A stretch of 64,000 nucleotides of DNA from Pomphorhynchus laevis (GCA_012934845.2 WNNJ02001766.1:124001-188000); one strand, 5' to 3'; positions 48,215-57,542 are shown, numbered from the stretch's first letter. The notes: a model not told the origin generated them from the sequence alone. Numbers and translations are program-made.

Positions 48215-48536
48215 AATATTTTCTGTTTTATTTTTATATTAATGCTTTATTTTTATGTTTTATTTTCCTCTAAAAATCTTCGTCTTTCTTATATTCGGTT
48301 TTTACTTGGAATCGGATTAAACACCGAGTCGATGCAAATGAGTCCACTATACCTTATGCTAACTCTTTTAATCCTGTAATGTAGTGTTTATCAGTATATA
48401 CTAATTTATTTACAAACTTTTGAATTATACATACTTCGGACTCGGATTTTCCTGTCTTCTTCGACAAAGCCGTAGCGTCATCATCTAATAGCAAATATTT
48501 CTCTTCGATTGTCTTTTTCCCGCAAGCATTACCCAT
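40123..48536 (-). CDS. Neuronal calcium sensor family EF-hand protein
   Basis: Small N-myristoylated calcium switch of the frequenin/hippocalcin/neurocalcin family. Three exons read downward: 48536-48435 (34 codons), 41335-41131 and 40409-40123. Donor GTATGT and acceptor TTTAG join exons 1-2 in phase 0, exons 2-3 join in phase 1, and the total is 197 aa, the family length. N-terminus MGNACGKK fits a myristoylation signal. The degenerate EF1 is present (FYAGFLVDCPNG, the family's CPxG hand). EF2 is canonical (DSNRDNSISFFE, residues 81-92), as is EF3 (DLDKNGLLSESE, 117-128). EF4 (about 163-174) has no acidic first ligand and probably does not bind calcium. The C-terminus VRLLSAENDNIQ resembles the family's IVRLLQCD. 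Intron 1 is 7.1 kb and full of repeats, including a nested ORF. The exact paralog is not assignable. Confidence 0.87.
41336..42495. other. Calcium-sensor intron 1, 3' part, duplicated flanks
   Basis: AT-rich. CTGTTTCATATATTACAAAA occurs at 41511 and 42111, and TCTGGCAAAAATATGTACTT at about 41784 and 42166, so the second block is a compact copy of the first, flanking 41820-42110. Between them a 65-codon frame (41870-42067, LNPEEKNKKEARLGPHIWLE, then a Lys/Arg-rich stretch) looks coding-like but is unrecognised. Confidence 0.4.
42500..42660 (-). mobile_element. Naiad tail copy
   Basis: Matches the tails at 5107-5465 and 51000-51430: CTGCTATG (42531-42538), ATCAGGTTTCGGGCCCT, CATAGC (42572-42577) and AGAGCCAAATACATGCT. 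Stem 2 keeps 7 of 8 pairs. Stem 1 pairs GGCCCT (42552-42557) with AGAGCC (42581-42586) in a register shifted by one base, with one G-U pair on the element's sense strand. Confidence 0.6.
42905..43040. ncRNA. Inverted pair of hammerhead-like units
   Basis: Minus-strand unit: TTTAT (stem I), CTGATGA (42969-42963), T, GATAGC, AGTTA loop, GCTATC, GAAA (42944-42941), a short stem III, then ATTTC and ATAAA (stem I). All core residues are present. The plus-strand partner at about 42988-43031 (CTGCTGATAATAGCAGTTAGC, GGAAATTCG) is decayed. The two face away from each other around a short AT spacer. Confidence 0.65.
43070..43320 (-). mobile_element. LINE family B-like fragment between hammerhead pairs
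   Basis: Minus-strand frame 43310-43077 contains ARLHAVSCSKAWAWLSALP then FGTELTPPQF, resembling the block before the zinc knuckle in family B ([17 protein letters not shown]). It is flanked at 42905-43040 and 43500-43645 by hammerhead-like pairs. Short and broken. 43320-43500 holds more unassigned, relatively GC-rich sequence that may belong to it. Confidence 0.4.
43500..43645. ncRNA. Inverted pair of hammerhead-like units, right member intact
   Basis: The plus unit at 43577-43628 has stem I TTTAT (43578-43582) with ATAAA (43624-43628), CTGATGA at 43584-43590, stem II GATAGC/GCTATC (43592-43597 and 43603-43608) with loop AGTTA, and GAAA at 43609-43612. The predicted cleavage site follows C at 43622. 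Stem III is only about 2 bp, as in the minimal hammerheads known from Penelope-like elements. The minus unit at 43515-43568 is decayed (stem II GATACC/GCAATC). The outer flanks of both arms share GAGAGT and TTATTGAAATCGA. Confidence 0.7.
43778..43882 (-). mobile_element. SINE fragment, 3' part
   Basis: About 100 bp matching the right half of the element at 46316-46590 (CTAGTCGTGGCACGATATTAT, CAGCAGGACTCTACTAATTGG, GGGTCTCATCAGCTGC). The tRNA-like head is missing. In calcium-sensor intron 1. Confidence 0.6.
43930..44455. repeat. Direct duplication, 433 bp apart, with an 18-bp snap-back hairpin
   Basis: 43940-44015 and 44373-44448 share GGTGCTATTATAG, CTTCATAACTAATGACCTAT and GGTGTTATTGCAG. 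Between them AATGGAAGTGGTCAATTC (44167-44184) is followed after 3 nt by its perfect reverse complement (44188-44205). Confidence 0.7.
44744..45307 (+). CDS. Hypothetical acidic protein nested in calcium-sensor intron 1
   Basis: An open frame of 187 residues starting at ATG 44744 (an in-frame stop lies at 44726). Not recognised. Visible features: no signal peptide or membrane segment, strongly acidic, rich in Tyr and Asp (PDDIYMDDVYTG, TTDDDNFKDL, VHDFEDYEKGVVNY), with a proline-tryptophan segment near the C-terminus (DWVPLPLTSYIHW). A TATAAAA box is at about 44668 and a strong acceptor-like TTTTTATTTCCAG ends at 44704, 39 nt before the ATG. Position and strand argue for an independent gene or retrocopy. 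A 20-bp piece (CGATAAAATATTGCTT) recurs at about 45509, suggesting a partial duplicate. No retroelement motif. Confidence 0.45.
   Translation: MYKACDYLSQFLHRVPSTETDIPIKYCLPDDIYMDDVYTGLTTDDDNFKDLTESNELAVINIDLEHNRNAVGMDQKQHELKGVKDILSYPYHYLESNQVHDFEDYEKGVVNYTMPESYGDGISPADLDDCLADYICEQDKIPLTTQRLASMDWVPLPLTSYIHWQPLTTYRNIRILNNNVEIESMRK
45308..46314. other. Calcium-sensor intron 1, AT-rich middle
   Basis: No gene seen. Around 45480-45660 there is a locally duplicated CTACTTGAACAAATGGCC-type phrase, and 45670-45810 is nearly pure A/T. Confidence 0.5.
46316..46590 (-). mobile_element. tRNA-derived SINE-like element with inverted ends
   Basis: On the minus strand a tRNA-like head carries an A-box-like TAGTGGATGTAGCG (46530-46517) and a B-box GAGTTCAAATCC (46493-46482), the spacing expected for an internal RNA polymerase III promoter. 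The body (CAGCTGATAAGACCC, TAGTAGCGTCCTGCTGC) is shared with 43778-43882. Both ends also look like imperfect inverted repeats: TTCTAATTATGGTACGGTATT at 46322 and ATATCGTGCCACAATCAGAA near 46565. It is either a SINE whose 3' end was also joined in reverse, or a terminal-inverted-repeat element that captured a tRNA-like promoter. Confidence 0.55.
46629..48140 (+). mobile_element. LINE fragment with SAP-like ORF and rearranged RT
   Basis: The first part (46638-47080) encodes a SAP-like DNA-binding motif (ECRKRGLNYAGPKAELINRL) and a cysteine cluster (CDNENCPV ... CICHIC) that could be a zinc finger, perhaps an ORF1. Then follows a 70-bp segment, 47081-47150, repeated exactly at 47822-47891. Between the two copies is a non-LTR RT piece: SPLLFNLFVQD, CVKYADDVTIL (catalytic YADD), LLKWCSKNSLQINSTKSK and MRFSDNLSWHLHIDDL, with one stop near 47533. 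After the second repeat the frame ends at 47948, and the tail runs to AAAGTGATTTTGATTTGA and a TA microsatellite. The order is not native. In calcium-sensor intron 1, opposite strand. Confidence 0.6.
48136..48212. repeat. (TA)n microsatellite
   Basis: About 37 uninterrupted TA units directly after the LINE tail at 48135. LINEs of this kind often end in, or insert beside, such repeats. Confidence 0.9.
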
Positions 48537-48539
48537 TGA

Positions 48540-49964
48540 CTATATAAATTCGCACTTTACTTAACTATAAATGTGACAATCACATGTATTTCGTACAATC
48601 CTCTATCTGTTATTTTCTTGATTATACATCTGTTCGTTTAAATGAATACCATACAACAATTATACAAACGTCATCCGAGAGCATAGTGACATTTTTTGCT
48701 CTTGCAATTTAGCCACATCGTAAAAATAATGAGTTTAAACGGAAATACTTTTTGAGGCATGTAATTCATATGTACTAACAGCGATAGCACCCAGTGATCA
48801 TGTGATTGGTTAACGCCTAGGTGTTAAATCTTATATTCTGCTATTCCTGGATCCCGCTATTTACTCATATAAGAGTATCTCATTCCTTGTTAGGGCATTT
48901 GGGTTATAATGAAACTTTTCATCTAGTCAATACGATATAACACACCGCGATAAAGATCGAAAGTCCAAATGAAGTACTTTCTACAGAGATAGTTTACTGA
49001 ATAAGCAACTGAAAATCGTTCATGATATGTTTTCTTTAATTTTTAATTAAGCAACAATAACTACTTGTTAAATAGTTCGTATAATTCGTTTTATTAATAT
49101 AAATATCTTCAACAAATATAGCGAAGCTTCTACAACAAGTCGATATAGCAAAACTTGATATGCAAAAACTTTCTACAATCAGTCGATATGAATGCTGTCA
49201 TTTTGTGTTTGGCATTAACCAGCTACAAAAAGCCGTTAATTTATTCGTTTTGGCAAACGTTCAATATTATTATGCTGACTTTATTCATCCAGAACAATAA
49301 CATTTTAACAGCTTAAACACACAATTGAAAAGGACTGCTAAGTACAGTCAAAATATCAAATAAATAGTCCTTTTTGTATTCTCGGGGATGGTTCGCAATA
49401 AAAAAAGTTACTTTTGACCCGAAAGCAATTCTCAACGATATTATATCAATATCGTTGAGAATATCGACAACGATATTATCAATTACAACGATATGTCAAC
49501 AATGGAAAAAATTAGTTCTGCAATTTGTAATTTAAAATCAACAATCAATTTAATGCCTCAGAATAAAAAGGATGTTCTTTATGTTCGTTTGTGCCAAAGC
49601 AAAGAAAAATCAAGTTTTAGGTCCTAAAAACTTAGGTCATATTACTTTATAAATTGATACACCATAATTAATTTAGCACATGAGCTTAACAGCTGACGGT
49701 TATTCCTGCCATTTACATATTGTTATGTCTTTATTTCGGCTTAATGGTGGGGCAATCCTTGAGAAAGTTTGAATATTCTAATCACCTATTCAAGCTAAAT
49801 CATTTAATTTGAACCTTAAAAATCTTATTTTTCTTAGGTGCAATTTAAGTTAAAGCTTAAATTTAAGGAATTAAGTTAAAATCAATTTAAGTTAAAAAAA
49901 GTCAATTTAACTTAAATATGAATAAAAATAGCTCCAAATAGGGTATCGATTTGTCCCTGTTATA
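48540..49964. other. 5' flank of the calcium-sensor gene and spacer
   Basis: AT-rich, no gene seen. The minus-strand gene's promoter must lie here. A perfect snap-back hairpin is at 49428-49462: ATTCTCAACGATATT, 5-nt loop, and its exact reverse complement (15-bp stem). Confidence 0.5.
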
Positions 49965-51430
49965 AATAATAAATAACTGTTATATAAGATTTTACATAAC
50001 TTATTTCAAGTTTAAATTTAAAAATTTAAAATCTTAAAATCTTCAAGTGGGAAATGTTACAGATAGTATACAATGGAAATATTTATATTAATCAAGCATT
50101 CTTATAGCGAATTAATATCGATTATAAGGATTAATTATAATATAATTATAATTACTTATAATTAATTATAAATTAATAAATAGTAGGTAAATGCTTTAAA
50201 TTTATTTTTTATTTTATAAAATAAAAAATAACTGTAAGAGATTTTATACAATTTATAATTATATAAAGTTAATATTTAAAATTTAAAATAAAAGTTAATT
50301 TTTACGAATTGACTATTAAATAACAGACGATGTATAAGAATAAGGAATAGAGGAATAAGGAATTCCTTTATTTAATAAGGAATATTATTCTTTAATAAGA
50401 ATAAGGAATAATTAACTTTTTTAGATTGTAGATGATTTACTTGATATTACTGGGGATCTTAAACGCTTTCATGGCATTATTAATTCCGCATTTACTTTTT
50501 ATAAGTGAAAATGGTTTGATAGATAATAAGAGTTAGGAATGATTCGAGAAACAAGCGCAAAAGTTCTTAGATTTTCTAAAAGGGAATCTTACAGATAGTA
50601 TACAATGGAAATATTTATAGTAATCGAGTATTCCTATAGCGAATTGATATCGGTTATAGGAATTAATTATAATATTATTATAATTAATTATAAATAATTT
50701 TAAATTAATAGATACTCGGTAAATGCTTTAAATTGATTTATTAAATGCACAATTTAAAGTTAATAGCTCGAATAAATTAATTTATATTAATTTATATCAA
50801 TCCGCAATTAAATTATACAATTTAATAATAATTAAATTAATTAATAATAATTATAATTAATTTTATAATTACCAAATTATACAATTTTTATTTATATCAT
50901 GTTAATATAAAAAATTGAAATTTTAAATAAAAGTCATTTTTATTAATTGACTAATAAATAACAGACGATGTATCAGAATAATGAGTTCATTAAGAGGAAC
51001 TGCTATGTTATCAGGTTTATGGTTTTTAATAAAAATAGTTGAATAATAACATGTCAGTAGAACAAATCAAATCAGCTAACTGAGTCTACGTATTTAATAT
51101 AATTATAAAATAAACAAAACATAATAATGCTAAATCAAAATTTAATAATTAAATAATAAAATTAATAATTGTTTTTAGATTTTCTATAATTTAAATCAAG
51201 TTAAAATAAAAAATTGAAATTAAAAAAAATCAATTTTTATGAATTGACTAATAAATAACAGACGTTGTATCAGAATAATAATTAGAGGTCATCAGGAGGA
51301 ACTGCTATGCTATCAGGTTTCGGCCCCTAACTCCTCTACCCAACATAGCAGCGGGGCCAAATACATGCTAATGATGTATTTCCTCCGACGAAATTTGAAT
51401 ATCTAGTGTACCTTATTCTAATACAAGCAA
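49965..51430 (-). repeat. Tandem cluster of Naiad tails
   Basis: Three successive tail pieces in the same orientation. The phrase AGATAGTATACAATGGAAAT occurs at about 50054 and 50590, and TAAATAACAGACG at about 50315, 50955 and 51250. The last piece (51060-51430) is the fullest and matches 5107-5465 on the other strand, including GAGTCTACGTATTTAAT at its far end. Such tandem partial copies are typical of Penelope-like insertions. No coding sequence remains. Confidence 0.7.
51302..51358 (-). other. Naiad tail interleaved stems, best copy
   Basis: CTGCTATG (51302-51309) pairs with CATAGCAG (51344-51351). GGCCCC (51322-51327) pairs with GGGGCC (51353-51358). Both are perfect, in the order a, b, a', b', with loops of 12, 16 and 1 nt. 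This is a compact H-type pseudoknot on paper, on the element's sense (minus) strand. Confidence 0.5.
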
Positions 51431-51704
51431 ATTGTTTATTATCTATATTTAGTATTTTTAATTTTATATTAAAACATTTAGTATTTATAAATTGAGTAAA
51501 ATTCTGCGAAAATATCAGCAAATTCTTATTGTATATTTTTTAATATTCCTCTACCTCATGTATGCATAGAGAGATGATTTTAGTTCTTTAGTAAAATACA
51601 GCTAAATTTTTTAGATCTATGATATATAATACATTGTTGAGATATTTCTTTAATATTTCCTGACATTTCAGCAAATGAGCCGTTCACTGAATCCGGGTGT
51701 AAAT

Positions 51705-51866
51705 GAATCCGCTGACTTGCCGTGGCTCGAATCCACTAACAAGTCGTGGCAGTCAGCCGTACAAAGCTTCGACCGTAGCTGAGTTAACTCAGCAACTGTT
51801 TGATGCGAAAAACATGATGGCCGCGTGCTACTCAAGACAATGGAAATACCTAACCGCGGCATGTAA
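51705..51866 (+). pseudogene. Beta-tubulin pseudogene fragment
   Basis: About 135 bp (51729-51863) match the beta-tubulin gene at about 55508-55642 at roughly 90% identity (AACAAG, CGTGGCAGTCAGCCGTACAA, AACATGATGGCCGC, ACCTAACCGCGGCATG). It covers the segment encoding [18 protein letters not shown] through KYLTAA. The frame is lost. A 24-bp piece at its left edge (AATCCGCTGACTTGCCGTGG) is an extra partial repeat of the start. It lies 2.8 kb upstream of the intact gene, same orientation. Confidence 0.85.
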
Positions 51867-51869
51867 TTC

Positions 51870-52250
51870 AGAAAATGTGTGATTAAGAAAAATTACACAA
51901 AAGATAATAATTATTATAACAAAATTAAGCGTAAAAGTTAATTACTTATTTTCAAATATAATTGCTTGAAGTCAATGTACTAAATCAATTAATTGAGCTG
52001 ATAATTTCTATACAAGATGTTTGATAAAGGGATTTTTAATTAATTGTGTTTTTCTACACAAAATCAATTTAAGTCTGTCTTTTTGTGATGTAGATTATAT
52101 AATGGGGATGAATTTTATTATCATTTTTGTTAAAATTATATGTTACTTTTAAATCATTTTGTATATTTAAGCATTATATAATATTTCATACATTTAAGCA
52201 TTTTATTTATTTTAAATATTTGATTTTGATGATCTATTTTTCTTTATTGA
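51870..52250. other. AT-rich spacer
   Basis: No gene or repeat recognised between the tubulin fragment and the hammerhead pair. Confidence 0.5.
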
Positions 52251-52505
52251 ATTTTGGGAGCAGGATCAAAAAAGAAAACTTTTAATTTTAATATTTCGCT
52301 AACTTCTGTTAGCATCATCAGAAAAAATACTATTTAAAAATATTAAAATTAAAATATTAACTTAAATATTAATATTTGATATTAAATTAAACATTAAATA
52401 TTAAATTAAACCAATTTATTTTTTTATTTTAAAAAATATGCTAAGAGAAGTGGGCGAAATATTAAAATTAAATGTTTTCCTTTTTTGATCCTGCTCCGAA
52501 AATAC
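52250..52505. ncRNA. Inverted hammerhead-like pair, second stem type
   Basis: Minus-strand unit: CTGATGA (52321-52315), T, GCTAAC (52313-52308), AGAA loop, GTTAGC (52303-52298), GAAA (52297-52294). The core is complete and stem II has 6 perfect p.s. of different sequence from the 42.9-43.6 kb copies. A T-run before the core can pair with AAAA after the predicted cleavage site. The partner on the plus strand at 52438-52500 (GAGAAGTGGGCGAAATATT) has lost the first core half. About 50 bp of flank (GAGCAGGATCAAAAAAG) is inverted on both sides. Confidence 0.6.
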
Positions 52506-52539
52506 AATAATTTAATTTATTATTCATACATTTTATAAA

Positions 52540-54180
52540 CGCACTCGATCCGAAAAGCATTCATGCAGCGTGATGATATGAATATCCTCTTGATCGATGC
52601 TAGAAATGCATTTAATAACATAAACAGAAAGTTGGCGCTGGCAAACATAAAATACACATGCCTCGCAATGGCGAAAATCCTACGGAACACCTACGGAAAA
52701 CCCAACGAACTATTAGTTGGTGGAGAAACGCTAAGATCCGATAAGGGATTCACCCAGGGTGACCCCCTATCAATGGCCGCCTTTGCCTTAGCCACCCTGC
52801 CACTAATTACGAGACTGCACAACATTTAGAAGGGGGCAATCCAAAAATGGTACACGGACGACTGTGCATGTGTAGGAACGATAACTGATCTCGAAGCGAC
52901 ATTGGAAGATATAATTCGAATTGGTCTTAAATTCGGATTTTATATCAACCCATTCAAATGCGTACTCCTTATCAAAAACGAATCGAGACTGGATATTGGT
53001 CAAAGCGCTACAACATAAGCTCACGTATATAAAACGAACTTGTGAGACACAAGACTCCTAGTATGAGCCTCTACGCGAGCTACGTTTCAACCGTAAATAC
53101 CTGATATGATGCATTATCAAGCTGGAAGTGAACATATTGAAAAAATAATCTCGATGCAAAGAAAACACGACGGACTGAACATAGTAGAACCCTGTCGAGG
53201 TGCTGCACAAGAATACAATTATTCACTCTCAGTTAGCGAGCCTGCAACGCAGGAAATCGGAGGTATTGAAGCCGCAAAAACGCAGGATCTCATACGTCAG
53301 GAAATTAAAGCCGGTAAACAAAACAGGATACACCAGACAAGAGATGATTTGAAATTCGCCTCCGACGAACTTTTGACGACCATCGAAAACGCAAGTAGGA
53401 TTGGCTCTTCAGCTTGGCTTGACCCAAGAAACCTAGACAATAAATTATTTCTGAACTCGAACGAATTCAGATGCACTTGCTGTCAGATACAACTGGAAAA
53501 ATCAATCCGAACCCTCCAAGTGCAATTGGGGTCAAGCTTTCAAAATCCCAAATACACTTTCGTGCAAATCAGCAGGCCATACGTTTATACATAACAATGC
53601 AATTTCAATTAAAATGGGGAACATGTTACGGGAAACATGTCATGATGCCCAATTAGAACAAATCACGCCGATTCCTGCTAATGTCATCTTAGGAAAGACA
53701 ACGACCACACGAGATAGAGATGCACACTCGGATATCAAATGTACATGATTGTTTAGACATATTACGGACCGGTCCTACATGGACGTATGCATATACAATA
53801 CTTTGGATCCGTCTTATACTCACGATCGTATGTCAGATCCATTCTAATACCACGAATCGAGGAAAATCAATAAATACGCTGAAAGAATCACTAAAGTAGA
53901 AGACACGTCCTTTCATCCGATAATAATCTCGACAACTGGTGGCATTGGGAAAGCAGCCGACATTGTATTTAGAAAGATAGCAACCATAATGTCACTGAAA
54001 AGAAAGACATCGTATTCAGATTGCATAACTAAGATTCGTTGCAAAATATCAACAACGATCGCTAAGTATGTGTCAATGACACTGCGAGCTAAAAGAAGAA
54101 CCTCCACAAAAAAGATCAACAGACCGGCGAAGATCTCAAGGAATACTGACAATCATCAGTCCCTTCGCTAGGATGTTAAT
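52540..54180 (+). mobile_element. LINE with restriction-like endonuclease, family A, decayed
   Basis: [27 protein letters not shown] box reading KGFTQGDPLSMAAFALATL (52750), and WYTDDCACVG (52845, catalytic TDD) with FGFYINPFKCVLL. The middle is deleted. Then SSAWLDPRNLDNKLFLNSN and a damaged zinc knuckle near 53470, YHESRKINKYAERI-like sequence near 53860, FHPIIISTTGGIGKAADIVF-like sequence at 53910-53960, and a C-terminal RAKRRTSTKKIN at 54090. Several breaks. Same family as 14640-16520 and 26690-27900. Confidence 0.65.
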
Positions 54181-54697
54181 AAACTGTGATTTGTAATGAT
54201 AATTTGTAACTGTGAAGAAACCATAAACAGTATGTATATTTGAAATGGGTTGTATAACCGCTGTATCTAATGTTTTGTAATAAATATTGTATATATTAAT
54301 TTTTTATAAATACTCAAATTAGATATAAATTTAACATTTCTAACACTACGCTTTAAAAATAGAAAAGCAGTAAGATATCGTATCAATATTTATTTAAATT
54401 ATCAGCTTCTAGAGTTTGATCTTAAATTAAAAATATTCGTTCTAAATTTCTATGATTAACAAGGCTTAGCTAGTGCTGCATTTATACTTACATTAAAAAA
54501 GAATTCAACTGTGAATTTTTTTGGCGCCATGTAAATGAATTTTCTAAACATATTTTTTAATAAAAAATGATATTTATAAGCAATAATTCTTCCGTGGAAC
54601 ATTTTTGAAATTACTATTGGCTAGTAATTAAGGTGGAATAGGTTGAATATAGCCAGGTACAGGTATGCTATCACGCTTGTAAATATTAAAAAAAACC
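54181..54697. other. Upstream region of beta-tubulin
   Basis: AT-rich spacer likely holding the tubulin promoter and 5' UTR. AG dinucleotides at 54650-54662 (ATAGCCAGGTACAG) could be splice acceptors for a leader. No clear TATA box chosen. Confidence 0.4.
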
Positions 54698-56056
54698 ATG
54701 AGGGAAATTGTTCATCTTCAAGTAGGTCAGTGTGGTAATCAAATCAGTGGAAAATTTTGGGAAGTGATTGCAGACGAGCATGGTATTGATCCTACTGGAA
54801 TATACCATGGGGATTCTGATCTACAGCTGGAAAGAATAAACGTGTATTTCAACGAAGCATTTGGGGGTCGGTATGTGCCTAGAGCGATTCTTATCGATTT
54901 AGAACCAGGTACACTAGATGCCCTTCGATCGGGACCGTACGGTCAACTATTCCGACCAGATAATTTTATATTCGGACAAACGGGTGCCGGTAATAACTGG
55001 GCTAAAGGGCACTACACGGAAGGTGCAGAAATTATAGATGCTGCACTAGATGTTGTACGTAAAGAAGCTGAATCCTGTGATTGCGTTCAGGGATTTCAAC
55101 TGATACATAGCTTAGGTGGCGGATGCGGTTCAGGATTAGGTTCCTTAATAATGTCGAAAATTAAAGACGAATATCCAGACAGAATTTCATTGACATACTC
55201 AGTAGTGCCATCACCCAAGGTTTCAGATACGGTAGTTGAGCCTTACAACACTGTTTTGTCGGTGCACCAGTTAGTTGAGCATTCAGATGAAACCTTCTGT
55301 ATCGATAATGAAGCCTTATATGAAATATGCTTTAGAACACTTAAGTTGACTACACCCACTTTTGGTGATTTGAATCACCTCGCAGCCTGCGCTCTATCAG
55401 GTGCAACAACATGTCTACGATTTCCAGGTCAGTTAAATGCCGACTTACGAAAGCTCGCTGTGAATATGGTTCCATTCACTCGATTACATTTTTTTGTACC
55501 CGGGTTCGCTCCGCTAACAAGCCGTGGCAGTCAGCCGTACAAAGCTTTGACCGTACCTGAGTTAACTCAACAACTATTTGATGCGAAGAACATGATGGCC
55601 GCATGCGACCCAAGGCAAGGGAAATACCTAACCGCGGCATGCATATTCCGAGGTCGAATGTCAATGAAGGAAGTTGAAGAACAAATGTACAACATACAGA
55701 CTAAAAATAGCAATTATTTTGTTGAATGGATTCCAAACAATTTGAAAACAGCGGTATGTGATATTCCCCCTCGAGGAATGAGAATGGCAGCAACTTTCAT
55801 TGGTAATACAACTGCTTTAAATTCTCTCTGGAGAAGGGTCGGTGAAGCGTACACGATGATGTTTCGCAGGAAGGCATTCATTCATTGGTACACTGCCGAG
55901 GGGATGGACGAGATGGAATTTAGCGAGGCTGAAAGTAACATGAACGATTTGATTAGTGAATATCAACAGTACCAAGATGCTGGATTAATGGACGAGGCAG
56001 AAGCTGTAGGTGAGGATGAAACCGAGGCCGCCGCTGAAGCAGTTACCGAAGAGTAA
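54698..56056 (+). CDS. Beta-tubulin, divergent, intronless
   Basis: Microtubule subunit pairing with alpha-tubulin, 452 aa in one exon. It begins with the MREI tetrapeptide used in tubulin mRNA autoregulation. It has the nucleotide-binding loop [10 protein letters not shown] at 140-149 (the family has GGGTGSGMGT), the H1 region [58 protein letters not shown], and an acidic C-terminal tail without the usual EGEF. Residues at the benzimidazole site are Tyr167, Glu198 and Phe200. Frequent conservative changes relative to housekeeping beta-tubulins suggest a tissue-specific isotype, and absence of introns would fit a retrocopy. The frame is fully open. Convergent with ELOF1, 497 bp apart. Confidence 0.97.
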   Translation: MREIVHLQVGQCGNQISGKFWEVIADEHGIDPTGIYHGDSDLQLERINVYFNEAFGGRYVPRAILIDLEPGTLDALRSGPYGQLFRPDNFIFGQTGAGNNWAKGHYTEGAEIIDAALDVVRKEAESCDCVQGFQLIHSLGGGCGSGLGSLIMSKIKDEYPDRISLTYSVVPSPKVSDTVVEPYNTVLSVHQLVEHSDETFCIDNEALYEICFRTLKLTTPTFGDLNHLAACALSGATTCLRFPGQLNADLRKLAVNMVPFTRLHFFVPGFAPLTSRGSQPYKALTVPELTQQLFDAKNMMAACDPRQGKYLTAACIFRGRMSMKEVEEQMYNIQTKNSNYFVEWIPNNLKTAVCDIPPRGMRMAATFIGNTTALNSLWRRVGEAYTMMFRRKAFIHWYTAEGMDEMEFSEAESNMNDLISEYQQYQDAGLMDEAEAVGEDETEAAAEAVTEE

Positions 56057-56553
56057 CTTTAGATTTAGCTCTACCGTGCTTTATCCTCATTTTACTTTTA
56101 ATAAAGTGTCGATGGATGTTTGATAATTGTTTGTTGATTCCTGTTACGTTCAAATTTGTTTAATATATATTTTATATATAAATACATTTTTTACTCATTA
56201 AAACGTAGTTTATATTCCCTAAACTACGTAAATATATTTGAAGTGAAAATAAGAATTAAAATCGATAATACCAAATAACGACTAAAATACTGACTTTTTA
56301 TGTTCTTAAAATAATTCTTTAATGTAAAACGACAAAATAAAATATAATTTTAATAAATTATAATTTTATCAACAAATAATACATATTTAAAGGAAAATGC
56401 ATATATTTTTTCAACTAAACTAAATATAGACGATTCTATTTTTTCTAACTATACTTTATACATATCTTTACTTTTTAAAAAAGTTATTACAAAACAAGGA
56501 TTTTAGGAAAAGAAATTATGAATATAGTTAATATAATTATTAGCTTTGACGAT
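56057..56553. other. Convergent 3' spacer, beta-tubulin / ELOF1
   Basis: AT-rich. AATAAAG at about 56100 is a possible tubulin poly(A) signal. Nothing else seen. Confidence 0.5.
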
Positions 56554-57542
56554 TTAGTCCCTGTTGGCCTCTTCACAAGCATCGATCCATTCATTGTAAA
56601 CATCTATGGGCTCACTAAGATACGTTGTTTGGGTGCGGTAATCCTCACTGCATACTGTGCACGTTATTTGGGCAATACGGCGTTGTCTATCTCTAAATTT
56701 GAAAAACAAAATTATCAAACCTATTTAATTATTTGATCAATATTTAATATAAAGATTTTTGTAAATGTTCTGATTCGAAAATATTTTAAATAAAAAACTT
56801 TAAACTTATAAAAAATGTGAAATAGTACTTTAAAAATAATAATTTCAAAATTAATATTTAGTTCATCAAGGTTAATAAGGTTAATATTAGTTATAACAAA
56901 ACAACTCGTTAAATGATTTTAATTTTTTGATATTATATTATAATAATATAATAATATTATATAATATTATTATAATATATTATTATAATATATTTTTATA
57001 ATATAATATTATAATATATTATTATAATATATTTTATTATTATCATTCAATTATTGTCGATAAAGAAATATCGTACGCAATAAGTAATTAATGTAGGATA
57101 ATGGCATAAAAATCATAAACTTAAATCATTTTTATTCAAAAATCAAGAAGTAATTTAAATTTTTAATATTCAACAAAACTAAATTAACTCGAATTAGTGG
57201 AGAGAGTAAATTATTATTTTTATTAAAAGTCGAATTTTCGATAGCTAACTGTAATCATCCTCAGGACACAATTTTTACAGATCCGAGCAAGCAATTAAAA
57301 TTTATTCAGCCTTTTGAGAAAAAAGTTTTTGTACTGAACATTTTGTCAACTCAATCATTTTGTTAGTACTCACCAAAATGTTAGTACTTATTTAAAATTG
57401 CCCATGAACATTTCGACACTTACATTGTTACTTCGCAAGATCTTTCATGATTGCAAAATGGACAGGTAAATATTGTATCTAATGGAGACGTCAATTTCTT
57501 GCTTGTTGTGGGTTTACTGCGTTTGCTTTTGCGTTTTGCCAT
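56554..57542 (-). CDS. ELOF1: Transcription elongation factor 1 homolog
   Basis: Small zinc-ribbon factor that travels with RNA polymerase II and helps transcription through nucleosomes and DNA damage. Two exons read downward: 57542-57424 and 56692-56554, joined in phase 2 (donor GTAAGT, acceptor TTTAG), giving 85 aa against 83 in human. The basic N-terminus [11 protein letters not shown] is typical. Zinc ligands are C27 and C30 (TCPFCNH) and C51 and C54 (TCTVCSEDY). The diagnostic [20 protein letters not shown] closes the protein. The codon at the junction is Ile where the family has Met. The intron is 731 bp and holds a hammerhead-like unit. TTATAG stands directly before the ATG, so the message may be trans-spliced there. 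Intact. Confidence 0.92.
57190..57272 (-). ncRNA. Hammerhead-like remnant in the ELOF1 intron
   Basis: Minus strand reads CCTGAGGA, T, GATTAC, AGTTA, GCTATC, GAAAATTCG. The core has one change (CTGAGGA) and stem II has two mismatches. The outer flank GAGAGAGTAAAT and TTATTAAAAGTCGA matches the other copies. Confidence 0.5.

Noticed and set aside
51302-51358. HDV-like ribozyme in the Naiad tail
   Set aside because: The interleaved stems fit, but there is no P3, no P4 and no room for the catalytic joining region.
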